From: Candidatus Heimdallarchaeota archaeon
GTDB taxonomy: Archaea > Asgardarchaeota > Heimdallarchaeia > Heimdallarchaeales > Kariarchaeaceae
DNA length: 34,272 nucleotides
Reading direction: 5' to 3'
Assembly: GCA_015523565.1 (NCBI GenBank)
Contig: WAKA01000037.1
Location: 1 to 34,272, forward strand
The stretch's first letter is position 1. Every line of letters starts with the position of its first letter. The translations under genes and the position numbers were made by a program. The notes under the pieces were generated by a model. The model was not told where the DNA came from and searched no databases. It saw only the letters and a program-made list of their open reading frames with translations. Positions 17,397 through 25,119 of the stretch are shown here, piece by piece.

Positions 17397-17553
17397 AATC
17401 TTATCTCCAACCTCGATAAAGAAAATTCCTTTTTAGGGATATCGGTCGTTACTCCTTTAGCTTAACTCTTGAAAGATAATTTTATGTTTGGCTGTTTCCT
17501 ATCTATCAATCTTTAAATGAGTGAATAAAATAATTAATTAGAAGACAAAAAAT

Positions 17554-17575
17554 AGAGGTCGCATAACTGACCTCT
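17554..17575. promoter_or_regulatory. short perfect hairpin just before SBDS
   Basis: AGAGGTC (17554-17560) and GACCTCT (17569-17575) form a perfect 7-bp inverted repeat with an 8-base loop, ending two bases before the SBDS ATG at 17578. An AT-rich TAATTAATTA box lies at about 17531-17540. The repeat could be an operator or, if transcribed, a structure that hides the start region. Confidence 0.45.
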
Positions 17576-17577
17576 CC

Positions 17578-18333
17578 ATGTCGTTTAATGGTGAAAAGAA
17601 AATGTCGTATGATCGTGGAGAAAGACCTCAAAAAGTAGATCTAGGAGAATTATCATTGGTTAGGTACAAGTCCCATGGAAAACAGTTTGAACTTGTTGTA
17701 AACCCTGAAAAGGCTTGGGACTACTTGCATGACGGAAACGTGCCTCTAGACGATGTTGTTGAAGCTTATGTCATTTTTGATGACTTCAGAAAAGGTCAAA
17801 AGGCTTCCACTTCTGATCTTGAAGAAGTTTTTGGAACAACAGACGAAGTACAAATCGCAAAGACAATGCTTGAAAAAGGTCATTTACTAATTACTCAAGA
17901 AATGAGGAAAAGGTTTTTGGAGGAAAAAACAAAAGAAATTGTTGATTATATTGTAAAATACACTGTCAATCCAAAAACTGGTGCACCCCATACCCCTCAA
18001 CGAATCGAAAAGGCAATGGATGAAGCAGGTGTTCGCATCTCCAGAAACAGACCCGCCAGTGAACAGGCGCCTGAAATCATCAAGCAACTTGCAGAAGTGC
18101 TTCCAATCAAACTTGAAGTGGCAACCGTTGAATTCAAGATTCCCGCCTCCCAAGCCGCTTCTATGTATGGCTTTTTGAAAAATGCCGGTGAGGTTTCCGA
18201 AGAGCATTGGGAAAATGACGGAAGTCTGGTTATTACACTGAAAATCCCTGGCGGACTCCTTGCAGACATAATGAATGAAGTTCAGACAAAAACCAAGGGC
18301 AAGGCACAGATGCATGTCCTGAAGCGGGGGTGA
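17578..18333 (+). CDS. ribosome maturation protein SBDS/SDO1
   Basis: A 251-residue protein of the Shwachman-Bodian-Diamond family, which helps release the anti-association factor from the large ribosomal subunit. It shows the three-domain layout: the FYSH domain (about 20-105, with VNPEKAWDYLHDG), a central helical domain (about 108-175, with PKTGAPHTPQRIEKAMDEAGVRI), and a C-terminal ferredoxin-like domain (about 180-250). A second in-frame ATG at 17602 (MSYDRGERP) could be the true start, since the first eight residues are not conserved. It leads the operon SBDS-rrp4-rrp41-rrp42, overlapping rrp4 by 4 bp (GTGA). This linkage of SBDS with exosome genes is widely conserved in archaea. Confidence 0.95.
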   Translation: MSFNGEKKMSYDRGERPQKVDLGELSLVRYKSHGKQFELVVNPEKAWDYLHDGNVPLDDVVEAYVIFDDFRKGQKASTSDLEEVFGTTDEVQIAKTMLEKGHLLITQEMRKRFLEEKTKEIVDYIVKYTVNPKTGAPHTPQRIEKAMDEAGVRISRNRPASEQAPEIIKQLAEVLPIKLEVATVEFKIPASQAASMYGFLKNAGEVSEEHWENDGSLVITLKIPGGLLADIMNEVQTKTKGKAQMHVLKRG

Positions 18334-19022
18334 AAGGAATTAGCATTCTTGTGGAAGAGAAAGATCTTGTTGTCCCTGGTCAAGTCGTTGCAGAAGGTAA
18401 TTATTCCATTGACAGTGGTATCTATAAACAAGGAAACAAATACTTCTCTGAATATGTCGGCACATTCTGGAAGAATGGAAACAAAATCTCTGTAAGACCT
18501 TTGAAAGGACGGTATTATCCAAAAGTCGGTGATATGGTCATTGGTCTTGTAGAAGATGTTGCTCTTACTTCATTCACAGTGGATATTGGTGGTCCCTATC
18601 CTGCCATATTGCTGGTGTCAAATGCTACCGACGCTCAATTTGACCCAATAAAGGACGATGCACGAAAAATTTTCAAAACTGGTGACGCAATCCGTGCAGA
18701 AATCATCTCATTTGACAGAACACGTGATCCGCAATTGAATACCAAAAAAGAAGGATTGGGAAAATTAGTCGGCGGAAGAATTATTGAGGTCAACCCTATG
18801 CATGTGAGAAGAATCATTGGGCGAAACGGCTCCATGATTAGTCTGATCAAAGAAAAAACAGAAACAAAAATTATTGTTGGACATAATGGAAGAATTTGGA
18901 TCCGGGGAGAAGACCTCAAAAAAGAACTTCTTGCAACAGAAGCCATCGATAAAATTGTAAGAGAAGCTCATGTCAGTGGTTTAACAGATAGGGTGGCTGA
19001 GTTTCTTACAGAAAGATCGTAG
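18330..19022 (+). CDS. rrp4: exosome complex RNA-binding subunit Rrp4
   Basis: Cap subunit of the archaeal RNA exosome, 230 residues, normal for the family. The N-terminal domain (about 1-60, with VVPGQVVAEG) is followed by an S1 RNA-binding domain (about 62-140, with PKVGDMVIGLVEDV) and a KH domain (about 150-215) with the binding loop IIGRNGSMI. It binds RNA and feeds it to the Rrp41-Rrp42 ring. The start codon is GTG at 18330, overlapping the SBDS stop (GTGA), so translation is probably coupled. rrp41 follows after 10 bp. Confidence 0.95.
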   Translation: MKGISILVEEKDLVVPGQVVAEGNYSIDSGIYKQGNKYFSEYVGTFWKNGNKISVRPLKGRYYPKVGDMVIGLVEDVALTSFTVDIGGPYPAILLVSNATDAQFDPIKDDARKIFKTGDAIRAEIISFDRTRDPQLNTKKEGLGKLVGGRIIEVNPMHVRRIIGRNGSMISLIKEKTETKIIVGHNGRIWIRGEDLKKELLATEAIDKIVREAHVSGLTDRVAEFLTERS

Positions 19023-19032
19023 GTAGATTATT

Positions 19033-20493
19033 ATGAGTGAAGAAATATTTAGGCTCGATGGAAGAAAAGCTAATGAAATGCGGAACCTTGAAATCAAAGT
19101 AGGTGTCCTAGAGCAAGCAGACGGTTCCGCTAAAGTAATATTGGGTAAAAACATTGTCTTGGCAGCTGTAAATGGACCGAGGGAATTACATCCCAAACAT
19201 CTGGCTTTGTCACAAAAAGCCACAGTACGGGTTACATACAAAATGTTGCCATTTTCAGTAGAAAACAGAAAACATCCTGTTCCTTCAAGAAGGGAAAAAG
19301 AAATCTCCAAGGTTTTAAGTGAAGCTTTTGAAAGTGTTGTCTTGACACACCTTTTCCCAAGGTCCGCAATTGATGTACAAGTGCAAATGATACAAGCAGA
19401 TGGTGGATCCCGTACCGCCGCCGCCATTGCAACCAGTGCCGCTCTTGCAGACGCAGGCATCCCTATGAGAGGACTTATTGGGGGTATCGCATCTGGGATT
19501 TATGAAGAAAAATGTGTTCTTGATTTAAGCGGTATAGAAGACAATGTTGGAACTGGTGATTGTCCTATCCTTTATGCACCATCTCTAGACGAAGTTTCAC
19601 TTCTTCAACTTGATGGGAAATTTACTCCTGAACAATTCAAGACTTGTTTCAACATGTCAATTGAAGCAATCAAAGGCATAGTTGAAAAGCAGAAAGATGC
19701 TCTTGTTGAAAAATATGTAAAGATACGTGACGAAATCCTCTCCCATGAAATAGGGCATGAGGAAGTGACTTCGATTGAAGAGGTTTCTGATGTCACTGAA
19801 GCAAAACCACATACCACCACCCAAGAAGAAATTTTAGTGGAAGAGATTCCCATGGAGACGGAAACTGAAGAGGAAATTCTTGAAATCGAAGAGGAACCTC
19901 TCCCCGAACCCACTGTTTCTCCCCAATCTTTGGAATCAGCTTCTGCGGAAAAGCATGATGTGTTTGAACCAGCTAGACCTCTAATTATTAAAAATGAAGA
20001 ACCTAAAGAAGAATCACAAGTCTCAACTGATAATTTGGAGTCCCCTGTTGAACCTCAATCCGTATCATCCGAGTCCTCTTCCCCAGTTTTCATCCCTCCC
20101 GATATCTCAACTCCTCAAATGGCAGAAGAACAGGAAATGGCAGAAGAACAGGAAGTGTCTGAAACAACATCTTCAGAAGAACCAGAAATAGCTGTTGGGA
20201 CGGAAGAAAAACCAATCCCCGCAGATGCAATTGAAGAGGAGCCCTTGAAACCCGTAAGTGAAATAATCTACGAGAAAAACAAGGAATTGGAAAAGAAAGA
20301 GCAACCTCCTGCCAGAAGAGGCTTTTTCAGTTCCAGAATGGCAGAACTTCTCAAGAAACAGTATGTCTCTGAACAAAAAGAAGATGAGGAAACTCTTGAA
20401 GTGACTGTCGAAGAGGAAGACGAGGAAACCCCAAACAAGAACAAGTCTGATATTGAACGGGATCTTGAATTCCTTGACTATCTTGACGATTGA
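19033..20493 (+). CDS. rrp41: exosome catalytic subunit Rrp41 with long acidic C-terminal extension
   Basis: The phosphorolytic 3'-5' exoribonuclease subunit, here 486 residues instead of the usual ~245. Residues 1-240 are a complete RNase PH domain: RLDGRKANEMR at the start, HLFPRSAID and QADGGSRTAA for RNA and phosphate contacts, and Asp176 in VGTGDCPI at the catalytic acid position (the usual sequence is GEADMP). Residues 241 to about 410 are low-complexity and rich in Glu, Pro, Ser and Thr, probably disordered. A basic, amphipathic stretch follows (about 425-445, ARRGFFSSRMAELLKKQ), then a second acidic stretch ending in DLEFLDYLDD. The frame continues cleanly into rrp42, which has its own SD and starts 10 bp later, so the tail is not a sequencing artefact of one frameshift. 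The tail may recruit partner proteins or tune RNA access; this is inference. Confidence 0.95.
   Translation: MSEEIFRLDGRKANEMRNLEIKVGVLEQADGSAKVILGKNIVLAAVNGPRELHPKHLALSQKATVRVTYKMLPFSVENRKHPVPSRREKEISKVLSEAFESVVLTHLFPRSAIDVQVQMIQADGGSRTAAAIATSAALADAGIPMRGLIGGIASGIYEEKCVLDLSGIEDNVGTGDCPILYAPSLDEVSLLQLDGKFTPEQFKTCFNMSIEAIKGIVEKQKDALVEKYVKIRDEILSHEIGHEEVTSIEEVSDVTEAKPHTTTQEEILVEEIPMETETEEEILEIEEEPLPEPTVSPQSLESASAEKHDVFEPARPLIIKNEEPKEESQVSTDNLESPVEPQSVSSESSSPVFIPPDISTPQMAEEQEMAEEQEVSETTSSEEPEIAVGTEEKPIPADAIEEEPLKPVSEIIYEKNKELEKKEQPPARRGFFSSRMAELLKKQYVSEQKEDEETLEVTVEEEDEETPNKNKSDIERDLEFLDYLDD
20119..20154. repeat. perfect 18-bp tandem repeat inside rrp41 tail
   Basis: Two identical 18-base units (20119-20136 and 20137-20154) encode MAEEQE twice. 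They lie in the acidic tail of Rrp41, suggesting the tail grows by local duplication. Confidence 0.9.
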
Positions 20494-20496
20494 GGT
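20492..20496 (+). promoter_or_regulatory. Shine-Dalgarno site of rrp42
   Basis: GAGGT overlaps the rrp41 stop codon (TGAGGT) and lies 7 bases before the rrp42 ATG at 20504, fitting internal translation within the operon. Confidence 0.7.
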
Positions 20497-20503
20497 ATGA
20501 AAC

Positions 20504-21325
20504 ATGACAGAACGTGGTCTTATTACATCTACAATTGAAAAATCATATATTCTGTCCCTTCTGAACTCTGGAAAAAGGCTAGATGGACGAACATTGGACG
20601 AATATCGTAACATAAAATTTGACTTAAACATCGTCGAAAAGGCTGAAGGATCCGCAATGGTTGAACTTGGAAAGACTAAAGTCATTGCTGGAGTCAAGCT
20701 CTCAATAGGAACCCCATATAGTGATTATCCTAATAAGGGAACATTGATTGTCACCGCTGAGCTAAACCCAACGGCATCTCCTGCATTCAAAAACGGTCCC
20801 CCAACATTTGATGCAATAGAATTGACAAGAGTGACCGACCGATTGATCAGGGAATCTGAAGCAATTGACCTCGAAGACCTATGCATCATTGAGGGTGAAA
20901 AGGTTTGGACCGTTTTTTTGGATATATATCCCATTGATGCCAACGGCAATCTTTTTGATGCAAGTGCATTGGCCGCACTTGCAGCTCTTTCCACTGTTCA
21001 AGTGCCAGACACCAAAATTTCAGAGACTGGTGAAATTGAATTATTGGAAACCAAACATCCACTAAAAATGAAATCAATTCCTGTGGCCATCACCACTGTG
21101 AAAATAGGTGATTATCTTCTGATGGACCCTTCTGAAAAAGAAGACGATGCTGCGGATGCCCGAATAACCTTTGGCTTCACTGAAAACCATATTGTTTCTG
21201 CACAGAAAGGTGGTTTTGGCACTTTCAAGTCCAAAGAAATCATTGAAATCATGGAAAAATCATTTGAAAAGTCAAAAGAAATCAGGAAAATACTCAAGGA
21301 AAAACTCAATATAAATATAGAATAA
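20504..21325 (+). CDS. rrp42: exosome subunit Rrp42
   Basis: Second RNase PH-like subunit of the archaeal exosome ring, 273 residues, normal length. It pairs with Rrp41 to form the catalytic hexamer; Rrp42 itself is catalytically inactive but contributes RNA and phosphate binding. Visible features are GKRLDGRTLDEYR near the start, the VELGKTKVIAGVKLSIGTPY strand region, ELNPTASPAF, the Arg-rich helix ELTRVTDRLIRES, and the central IYPIDANGNLFDASALAALAAL. It lies directly after rrp41 and ends exactly at the base before the stop codon of the convergent pcc1 gene (21325/21326). Confidence 0.95.
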   Translation: MTERGLITSTIEKSYILSLLNSGKRLDGRTLDEYRNIKFDLNIVEKAEGSAMVELGKTKVIAGVKLSIGTPYSDYPNKGTLIVTAELNPTASPAFKNGPPTFDAIELTRVTDRLIRESEAIDLEDLCIIEGEKVWTVFLDIYPIDANGNLFDASALAALAALSTVQVPDTKISETGEIELLETKHPLKMKSIPVAITTVKIGDYLLMDPSEKEDDAADARITFGFTENHIVSAQKGGFGTFKSKEIIEIMEKSFEKSKEIRKILKEKLNINIE

Positions 21326-21571
21326 CTACGCATTAATGTCACTGCTTATCCTTATTGAAGATCTAAATAATCTAAGCATTGAATTCAGAAATGCACGCAA
21401 TGCAATCAAGTCATCGCTTTCTATTCTCAAACGAAGTTTTGTCCCCTCTCGACTTATAGATACTTCGGCCTTGTCTGAAATGTTGTTTCCCGTCTCAAAC
21501 TCGAAAATCTTCCTATGTGTTTCTGCATAATCCTCATTTTCCAAATCTATGACTATATCCAACCAATTCAT
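21326..21571 (-). CDS. pcc1: KEOPS complex subunit Pcc1
   Basis: An 81-residue protein matching the small Pcc1/Cgi121-partner subunit of the KEOPS complex, which makes the universal t6A modification on ANN-decoding tRNAs. The diagnostic C-terminal motif is DDLIALRAFLNSMLRLF (about 53-69), preceded by a three-stranded sheet. Pcc1 forms the dimerisation module that binds Kae1. It is the last gene of the minus-strand block, overlaps the Brix gene by 4 bp (ATGA), and abuts rrp42 tail to tail. Pcc1 next to Brix, eL43 and exosome genes is a common archaeal linkage. Confidence 0.85.
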   Translation of the reverse strand: MNWLDIVIDLENEDYAETHRKIFEFETGNNISDKAEVSISREGTKLRLRIESDDLIALRAFLNSMLRLFRSSIRISSDINA

Positions 21572-22083
21572 CTGACAATCTTCACCTTCGCATAAAAAAA
21601 AGGCTTTTTGCTTTTCGTCTCAACTAATGTAATATATGTGGTGTCTTCATCTCTATCCATCAAAAGCCCTATGCTGGTAACTCTGTCACACACAATGCCC
21701 AACTTGTCTTGAAGTGCAAGTGCCACTTCCTTGTCTACTTCTTCCACCTGCTTTGAAGTTGAAATTGGCGCACCCCCTGGAATTCTATTCCAGCCATATA
21801 TCTTATGGTCTATGACATCCCAAAAATAAAGCATTAATTCTTCTTTCTCGTAAGTTCCTCCTTCACCCAGTTTATAAAAATCCAAAATGGCGCTATGACC
21901 GAATTTAGTACGAACAATAATCACACGATCATATCCCATGGATTCTGCTGTGTCAAAAAGTGTTTGGAAGCTATGCCTCCCCCTATTTATACGCTTGGAA
22001 TCTGGAATGATGTGTGACAGAATCCTTGCAATTCTTCTGCCAAAATCATCTGGCTTTCTTGATGTTGTAATTAATGTTGACAT
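21568..22083 (-). CDS. archaeal Brix/IMP4-like ribosome biogenesis protein
   Basis: A 171-residue single-domain Brix protein, the usual archaeal size. The start STLITTSRKP, the basic GRRIARILSHIIPDSKRINRG segment, and FDTAESMGYDRVIIV are typical of the archaeal Imp4-like family, which binds pre-rRNA during ribosome assembly. It starts 2 bp after the stop of the eL43 gene and overlaps pcc1 by 4 bp, so all three are probably on one mRNA starting at prefoldin beta or eL43. Confidence 0.9.
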   Translation of the reverse strand: MSTLITTSRKPDDFGRRIARILSHIIPDSKRINRGRHSFQTLFDTAESMGYDRVIIVRTKFGHSAILDFYKLGEGGTYEKEELMLYFWDVIDHKIYGWNRIPGGAPISTSKQVEEVDKEVALALQDKLGIVCDRVTSIGLLMDRDEDTTYITLVETKSKKPFFYAKVKIVR

Positions 22084-22085
22084 GC

Positions 22086-22367
22086 TTATATCTCATGCTT
22101 TCTTTCTTCAATCTGTCTTGCTGTCCTGTTTACTCTCTTTCCAACGTTTGTTATGGGTTCCCATGCCCCTCCTGTAAAGAGATAATCACACTTCCTGCAT
22201 TTCCAAATACCAACTGATTGTCTTTTAACTGCCTGCAATCGGCATCGGGGACATCTATGAAGTGCTTTGCTGACTTCCTCAATTCTTCTTACATCTTTTC
22301 TAAGACGGGCACCATACCTAACACCAAACCTACCGGTTGATTTGACTTTCTTTGTTCTTCTTGCCAT
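22086..22367 (-). CDS. rpl37ae: 50S ribosomal protein eL43 (L37Ae)
   Basis: A small zinc-binding protein of the large ribosomal subunit, 93 residues. The zinc finger is C-x2-C-x14-C-x2-C (CPRC ... CRKC), and the N-terminus MARRTKKVKSTGRFGVRYG is typical. An in-frame ATG ten codons upstream (22397) exists, but a strong AAGGAG Shine-Dalgarno site lies just before the ATG at 22367 and the family begins there. The gene is followed after 2 bp by the Brix gene. Confidence 0.93.
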   Translation of the reverse strand: MARRTKKVKSTGRFGVRYGARLRKDVRRIEEVSKALHRCPRCRLQAVKRQSVGIWKCRKCDYLFTGGAWEPITNVGKRVNRTARQIEERKHEI

Positions 22368-22373
22368 TTTAAT

Positions 22374-22379
22374 CTCCTT
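22374..22379 (-). promoter_or_regulatory. Shine-Dalgarno site deciding the eL43 start
   Basis: The minus strand reads AAGGAG here, 6 bases before the ATG at 22367. It selects this start over the upstream in-frame ATG at 22397. Confidence 0.75.
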
Positions 22380-22439
22380 TCTAATACCCCTTGCCATTCA
22401 AGCTTTTAAAACAAATTGATGGAGACGCGCTATCCTTTC

Positions 22440-22787
22440 CTATGCAATCCCCAATTCTTTTCTCAGCTTTGCATCCAATTCTTTCAGCTTTTGTTCTGTG
22501 CTCTTTATCTGATTTTCAAACTTGGTTATTTGGACTTCATAAAGCTCCTTGCTTTGTGTAAGCTTGCTTCTAGTTTTGCCCACTGTTGTCTTATACATAA
22601 TTGTTCCTGCAAGCCTATAGATTTCCTCATCGTCAGAAAGGTTTTCCAACTCTTTCAGGGCTGTCTCCGCTTCAGCAAGTGCGGCATTCATACTCATTTT
22701 GTTTTGCTGTAGGATATTGAGTTGTTGAGAAAGATTCTGCAACTGCTCAATGTCTGCTCTCTGTTTGGGTGTTAATTGCTTAGACAC
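22440..22787 (-). CDS. pfdB: prefoldin subunit beta
   Basis: A 115-residue all-helical protein forming two coiled-coil helices joined by a short beta-hairpin, as in the beta subunit of the archaeal prefoldin hexamer, which passes unfolded proteins to the thermosome. The hairpin region (about 60-75, EIYRLAGTIMYKTTVGKT) is characteristic. The start codon is GTG at 22787. The minus strand shows TATAAATTA around 22808-22816, about 23-27 nt upstream, as for a short-leader or leaderless message. It is the first gene of the minus-strand block before eL43, Brix and Pcc1. Confidence 0.93.
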   Translation of the reverse strand: MSKQLTPKQRADIEQLQNLSQQLNILQQNKMSMNAALAEAETALKELENLSDDEEIYRLAGTIMYKTTVGKTRSKLTQSKELYEVQITKFENQIKSTEQKLKELDAKLRKELGIA

Positions 22788-22858
22788 AAATATCTACCTG
22801 ACCTTAATTTATATCAGTCAATATCAATATTGCGATTTCTCCTCAAAGAAAATTGGTT

Positions 22859-23620
22859 CTATAAATCTGAATTCGTATGAAGAAAGTCTACTACGTACGA
22901 AATAATCTTACTTTTTCTTAAAAATGCATGATTATGATCAAGTCCATGCAATTCTATGAACTTACAACTTGGGATTGCATCAGCGGCTTTCTTAATATCT
23001 GGAAACATTGGATCCTTATCTCCTGCAAATATAAGGACTGGGTTTTTTATTTTACTCAATTGCTCCACTGTTATATCGTATGTGTTGACTTCCCGAAGAA
23101 ACGCCGCTAAGGCTTTGTAGTCCTGCTTCTTCAAATATTCTTTTCGTTGGACGGACTGCGGTTGTTGCCATGCAATCACTGCGTCTACTCCCTTCTCAAA
23201 AATCTCAATACGTGGATCCATGTAACCTTTGGGTCTTTTAAACGGATGGTTTCCCCCCAATACAAATGAATTGAAATGGATTCCATGCTTTGTTGCCAAC
23301 TCAAATCCAAAAAGAGCCCCCATAGAATAACCAAAGAAATTTGCCTTCTTTATATCCAAAAAATCAAGCAACTGAACAAGGTAATCTGCCGCTGTTTCCA
23401 ATGAATACATGTGAGGATCATGTGGCTTTGAACTTTTCCCATGTCCCAATGCGTCCACCAATATCAGTTCAAAACCTTCCAGAGATCGTGTGTAACTTAA
23501 ATTCTTCCATGTTTCAGAACTCCCCATCAATGGATGAACAAGCAATAATGGTACTCCATCCCCGTGAACCTCAAAATAAATTTGGTACTCTGGTCTTTTT
23601 TCCAAAGTCAAAAAAGGCAT
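22859..23620 (-). CDS. alpha/beta-hydrolase
   Basis: A 253-residue alpha/beta-hydrolase fold enzyme. The oxyanion motif is HPLMGS (29-34), the nucleophile elbow is GYSMG with Ser99, the acid is in FAGDKDP (Asp201 or Asp203), and the His is in LDHNHAF (His231, or His229). The DALGHGKSSKP segment (56-66) is typical for esterases and C-C hydrolases. Substrate cannot be read. It is divergent from the THUMP gene, with an 85-bp gap. Confidence 0.88.
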   Translation of the reverse strand: MPFLTLEKRPEYQIYFEVHGDGVPLLLVHPLMGSSETWKNLSYTRSLEGFELILVDALGHGKSSKPHDPHMYSLETAADYLVQLLDFLDIKKANFFGYSMGALFGFELATKHGIHFNSFVLGGNHPFKRPKGYMDPRIEIFEKGVDAVIAWQQPQSVQRKEYLKKQDYKALAAFLREVNTYDITVEQLSKIKNPVLIFAGDKDPMFPDIKKAADAIPSCKFIELHGLDHNHAFLRKSKIISYVVDFLHTNSDL

Positions 23621-23705
23621 AATAACCCTGTAATTTCCCTAAACAAATCTCTTTTTATGAAACCCACTGGAAGAAATTTAAATCACCAACATTATTTGAA
23701 ATTGT

Positions 23706-24275
23706 ATGCATTTACATCGCGGTTTGCTGGTAAGTTGCGGAAGAAACTTGGAACGTGCCGCTTCTTCTGAAATAGTCCACGCAATCACTGAAAAACTCGA
23801 AATCCCAAAAAGAAAAGTTTCTGCAAGACCTGTTGGAATATCTGGACTCGTTACTGTTCGACTAAGTAAGGATTTGTCTCCCCTTGAGATTATTGAAGGA
23901 TTGAAAAAATTAGACGAAAACACTCCATATTTTATTCATGTTCTAAAAATCAAACCTATTGAAAAAGTAATCCCTGCTGACCTAGAACTCATGAAGGAAC
24001 AAATCCCGGATTTGATTGATGGGTTTGATGGCTCCTACAAGGTAACTGCCAAAAAAAGGCACTCATCAATATCAACTGACGTAATTATTGACGCAGCTGC
24101 CTCTATTGTCCCTAATCCTGTCGATTTGACAAAATATGAATGGGAATTGGTCATTGAAATTGTGGGAAACAAGATGGGGTTGGCTGCGGTGCCATCAGGT
24201 GTGATTTACTCTACACAAAAATCAAAGGAAAAAAGAAAAGCAGACCATTGGTTCCTCGAAAATCAAGATGAATGA
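23706..24275 (+). CDS. THUMP-domain protein, TAN1-like (tRNA modification)
   Basis: A 189-residue protein with an N-terminal ferredoxin-like part and a THUMP domain at about 60-170, including the motif SYKVTAKKRHSSIS and a closing GLAAVPSGVIYSTQK. No methyltransferase domain is attached, so it resembles TAN1, the adaptor that in eukaryotes helps the acetyltransferase Kre33/NAT10 make ac4C in tRNA. A partner such as archaeal TmcA is expected elsewhere in the genome. A TATA-like ATTTAAATC lies about 27 nt before the ATG, suggesting a leaderless transcript. A run of nine T follows the stop directly. Confidence 0.85.
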   Translation: MHLHRGLLVSCGRNLERAASSEIVHAITEKLEIPKRKVSARPVGISGLVTVRLSKDLSPLEIIEGLKKLDENTPYFIHVLKIKPIEKVIPADLELMKEQIPDLIDGFDGSYKVTAKKRHSSISTDVIIDAAASIVPNPVDLTKYEWELVIEIVGNKMGLAAVPSGVIYSTQKSKEKRKADHWFLENQDE

Positions 24276-24276
24276 C

Positions 24277-24285
24277 TTTTTTTTT
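24277..24285 (+). terminator. oligo-T tract after the THUMP gene
   Basis: Nine consecutive T begin two bases after the stop codon. Archaeal RNA polymerase terminates at such U-tracts without a hairpin. Confidence 0.6.
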
Positions 24286-24318
24286 CAAACAAACAGCCTT
24301 AAATAATTGGATGTCTCT

Positions 24319-25068
24319 ATGTCATTTAAGATGGTGCTGCACCAAGAAATACCTCAGCTACTCTCCATTGAAATTGCAAAAATCATGGATTTAATTAGAG
24401 AGGGTAACAGGCTAATGCAAAAGCAGGCTGAGGAACGATATGAATTTTTGAAATCTCTGATCGCAAGAAGCGACCTATCATCTGAAAAAGGTCAAGAAGT
24501 TTTGAAAATGATAATTTCTGAATTGATAAACCTTCAGAATGATTTCCATGGATTGAATATCCAAAAAGAACTTATTTCGCTATTCTCAGAAAGTGTCGCA
24601 AACGAACGAATTCAAGAATTAATAGATAAGCATCCTCATCTAATTGAACTATTGAATCAAGGATTCTCACTTAAAGAGGCATTGGCTCAGGAAATTTTGA
24701 GGCAGGAAGCTAATTTAATGGCAAGGGATGAACTAATCTCAATTCTTGAGGAAGACATTCAATTAATGGAAAGTGAAAACAGCAGACTTTCAAATGACGT
24801 GCAAAATATGGAAAATGAAATCCATACCTTGGCGGATAAAGTTCACATGCTTGAAAAGCTCTTCCTTCACAGCCCCAAATTCAAGGCTGTTGAAATAATT
24901 TCCAAACATCCTGAAGGGCTAAGCTACACTCAGCTTTCCTATCTTTTGAACATTCCCATCAACGAAGCCATTCAGCTTGCAATTGAACTTGAGCAAAACT
25001 ATTTTGTCTCAAGGTATGGCAACATAATCAAACCTCTTGTTGGTGAATTTGTCCATCCTAAAATTTAA
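24319..25068 (+). CDS. coiled-coil protein with C-terminal winged-helix-like domain
   Basis: A 249-residue soluble protein of unknown family. The N-terminal half is helical. Residues about 125-185 form a strong coiled coil rich in Glu, Asn and Leu (SENSRLSNDVQNMENEI). The last ~60 residues (FKAVEIISKHPEGLSYTQLSYLL and on) have the look of a winged helix, with a helix-turn-helix where the second helix is INEAIQLAIELEQN. Start choice is uncertain: TTG 24307, ATG 24319 and ATG 24331 are all in frame. The AT-rich box at 24298-24306 is about 27 nt before 24331. A DNA-binding or protein-scaffold role is inferred; no homologue is recognised. Confidence 0.65.
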   Translation: MSFKMVLHQEIPQLLSIEIAKIMDLIREGNRLMQKQAEERYEFLKSLIARSDLSSEKGQEVLKMIISELINLQNDFHGLNIQKELISLFSESVANERIQELIDKHPHLIELLNQGFSLKEALAQEILRQEANLMARDELISILEEDIQLMESENSRLSNDVQNMENEIHTLADKVHMLEKLFLHSPKFKAVEIISKHPEGLSYTQLSYLLNIPINEAIQLAIELEQNYFVSRYGNIIKPLVGEFVHPKI

Positions 25069-25119
25069 TTCTGATTTTTCTGGAAATATATTTTAACAAG
25101 ATGGAATATATCCTGCATA

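Noticed and set aside
20173..20697. 174-codon minus-strand frame over the rrp41/rrp42 junction
   Set aside because: It is a shadow produced by the Glu-rich codons of the rrp41 tail, which read as Phe/Leu/Ser on the opposite strand.
22368..22397. Longer eL43 start adding ten residues
   Set aside because: A strong AAGGAG site directly before the ATG at 22367 and the known N-terminus of the family both favour the shorter form.
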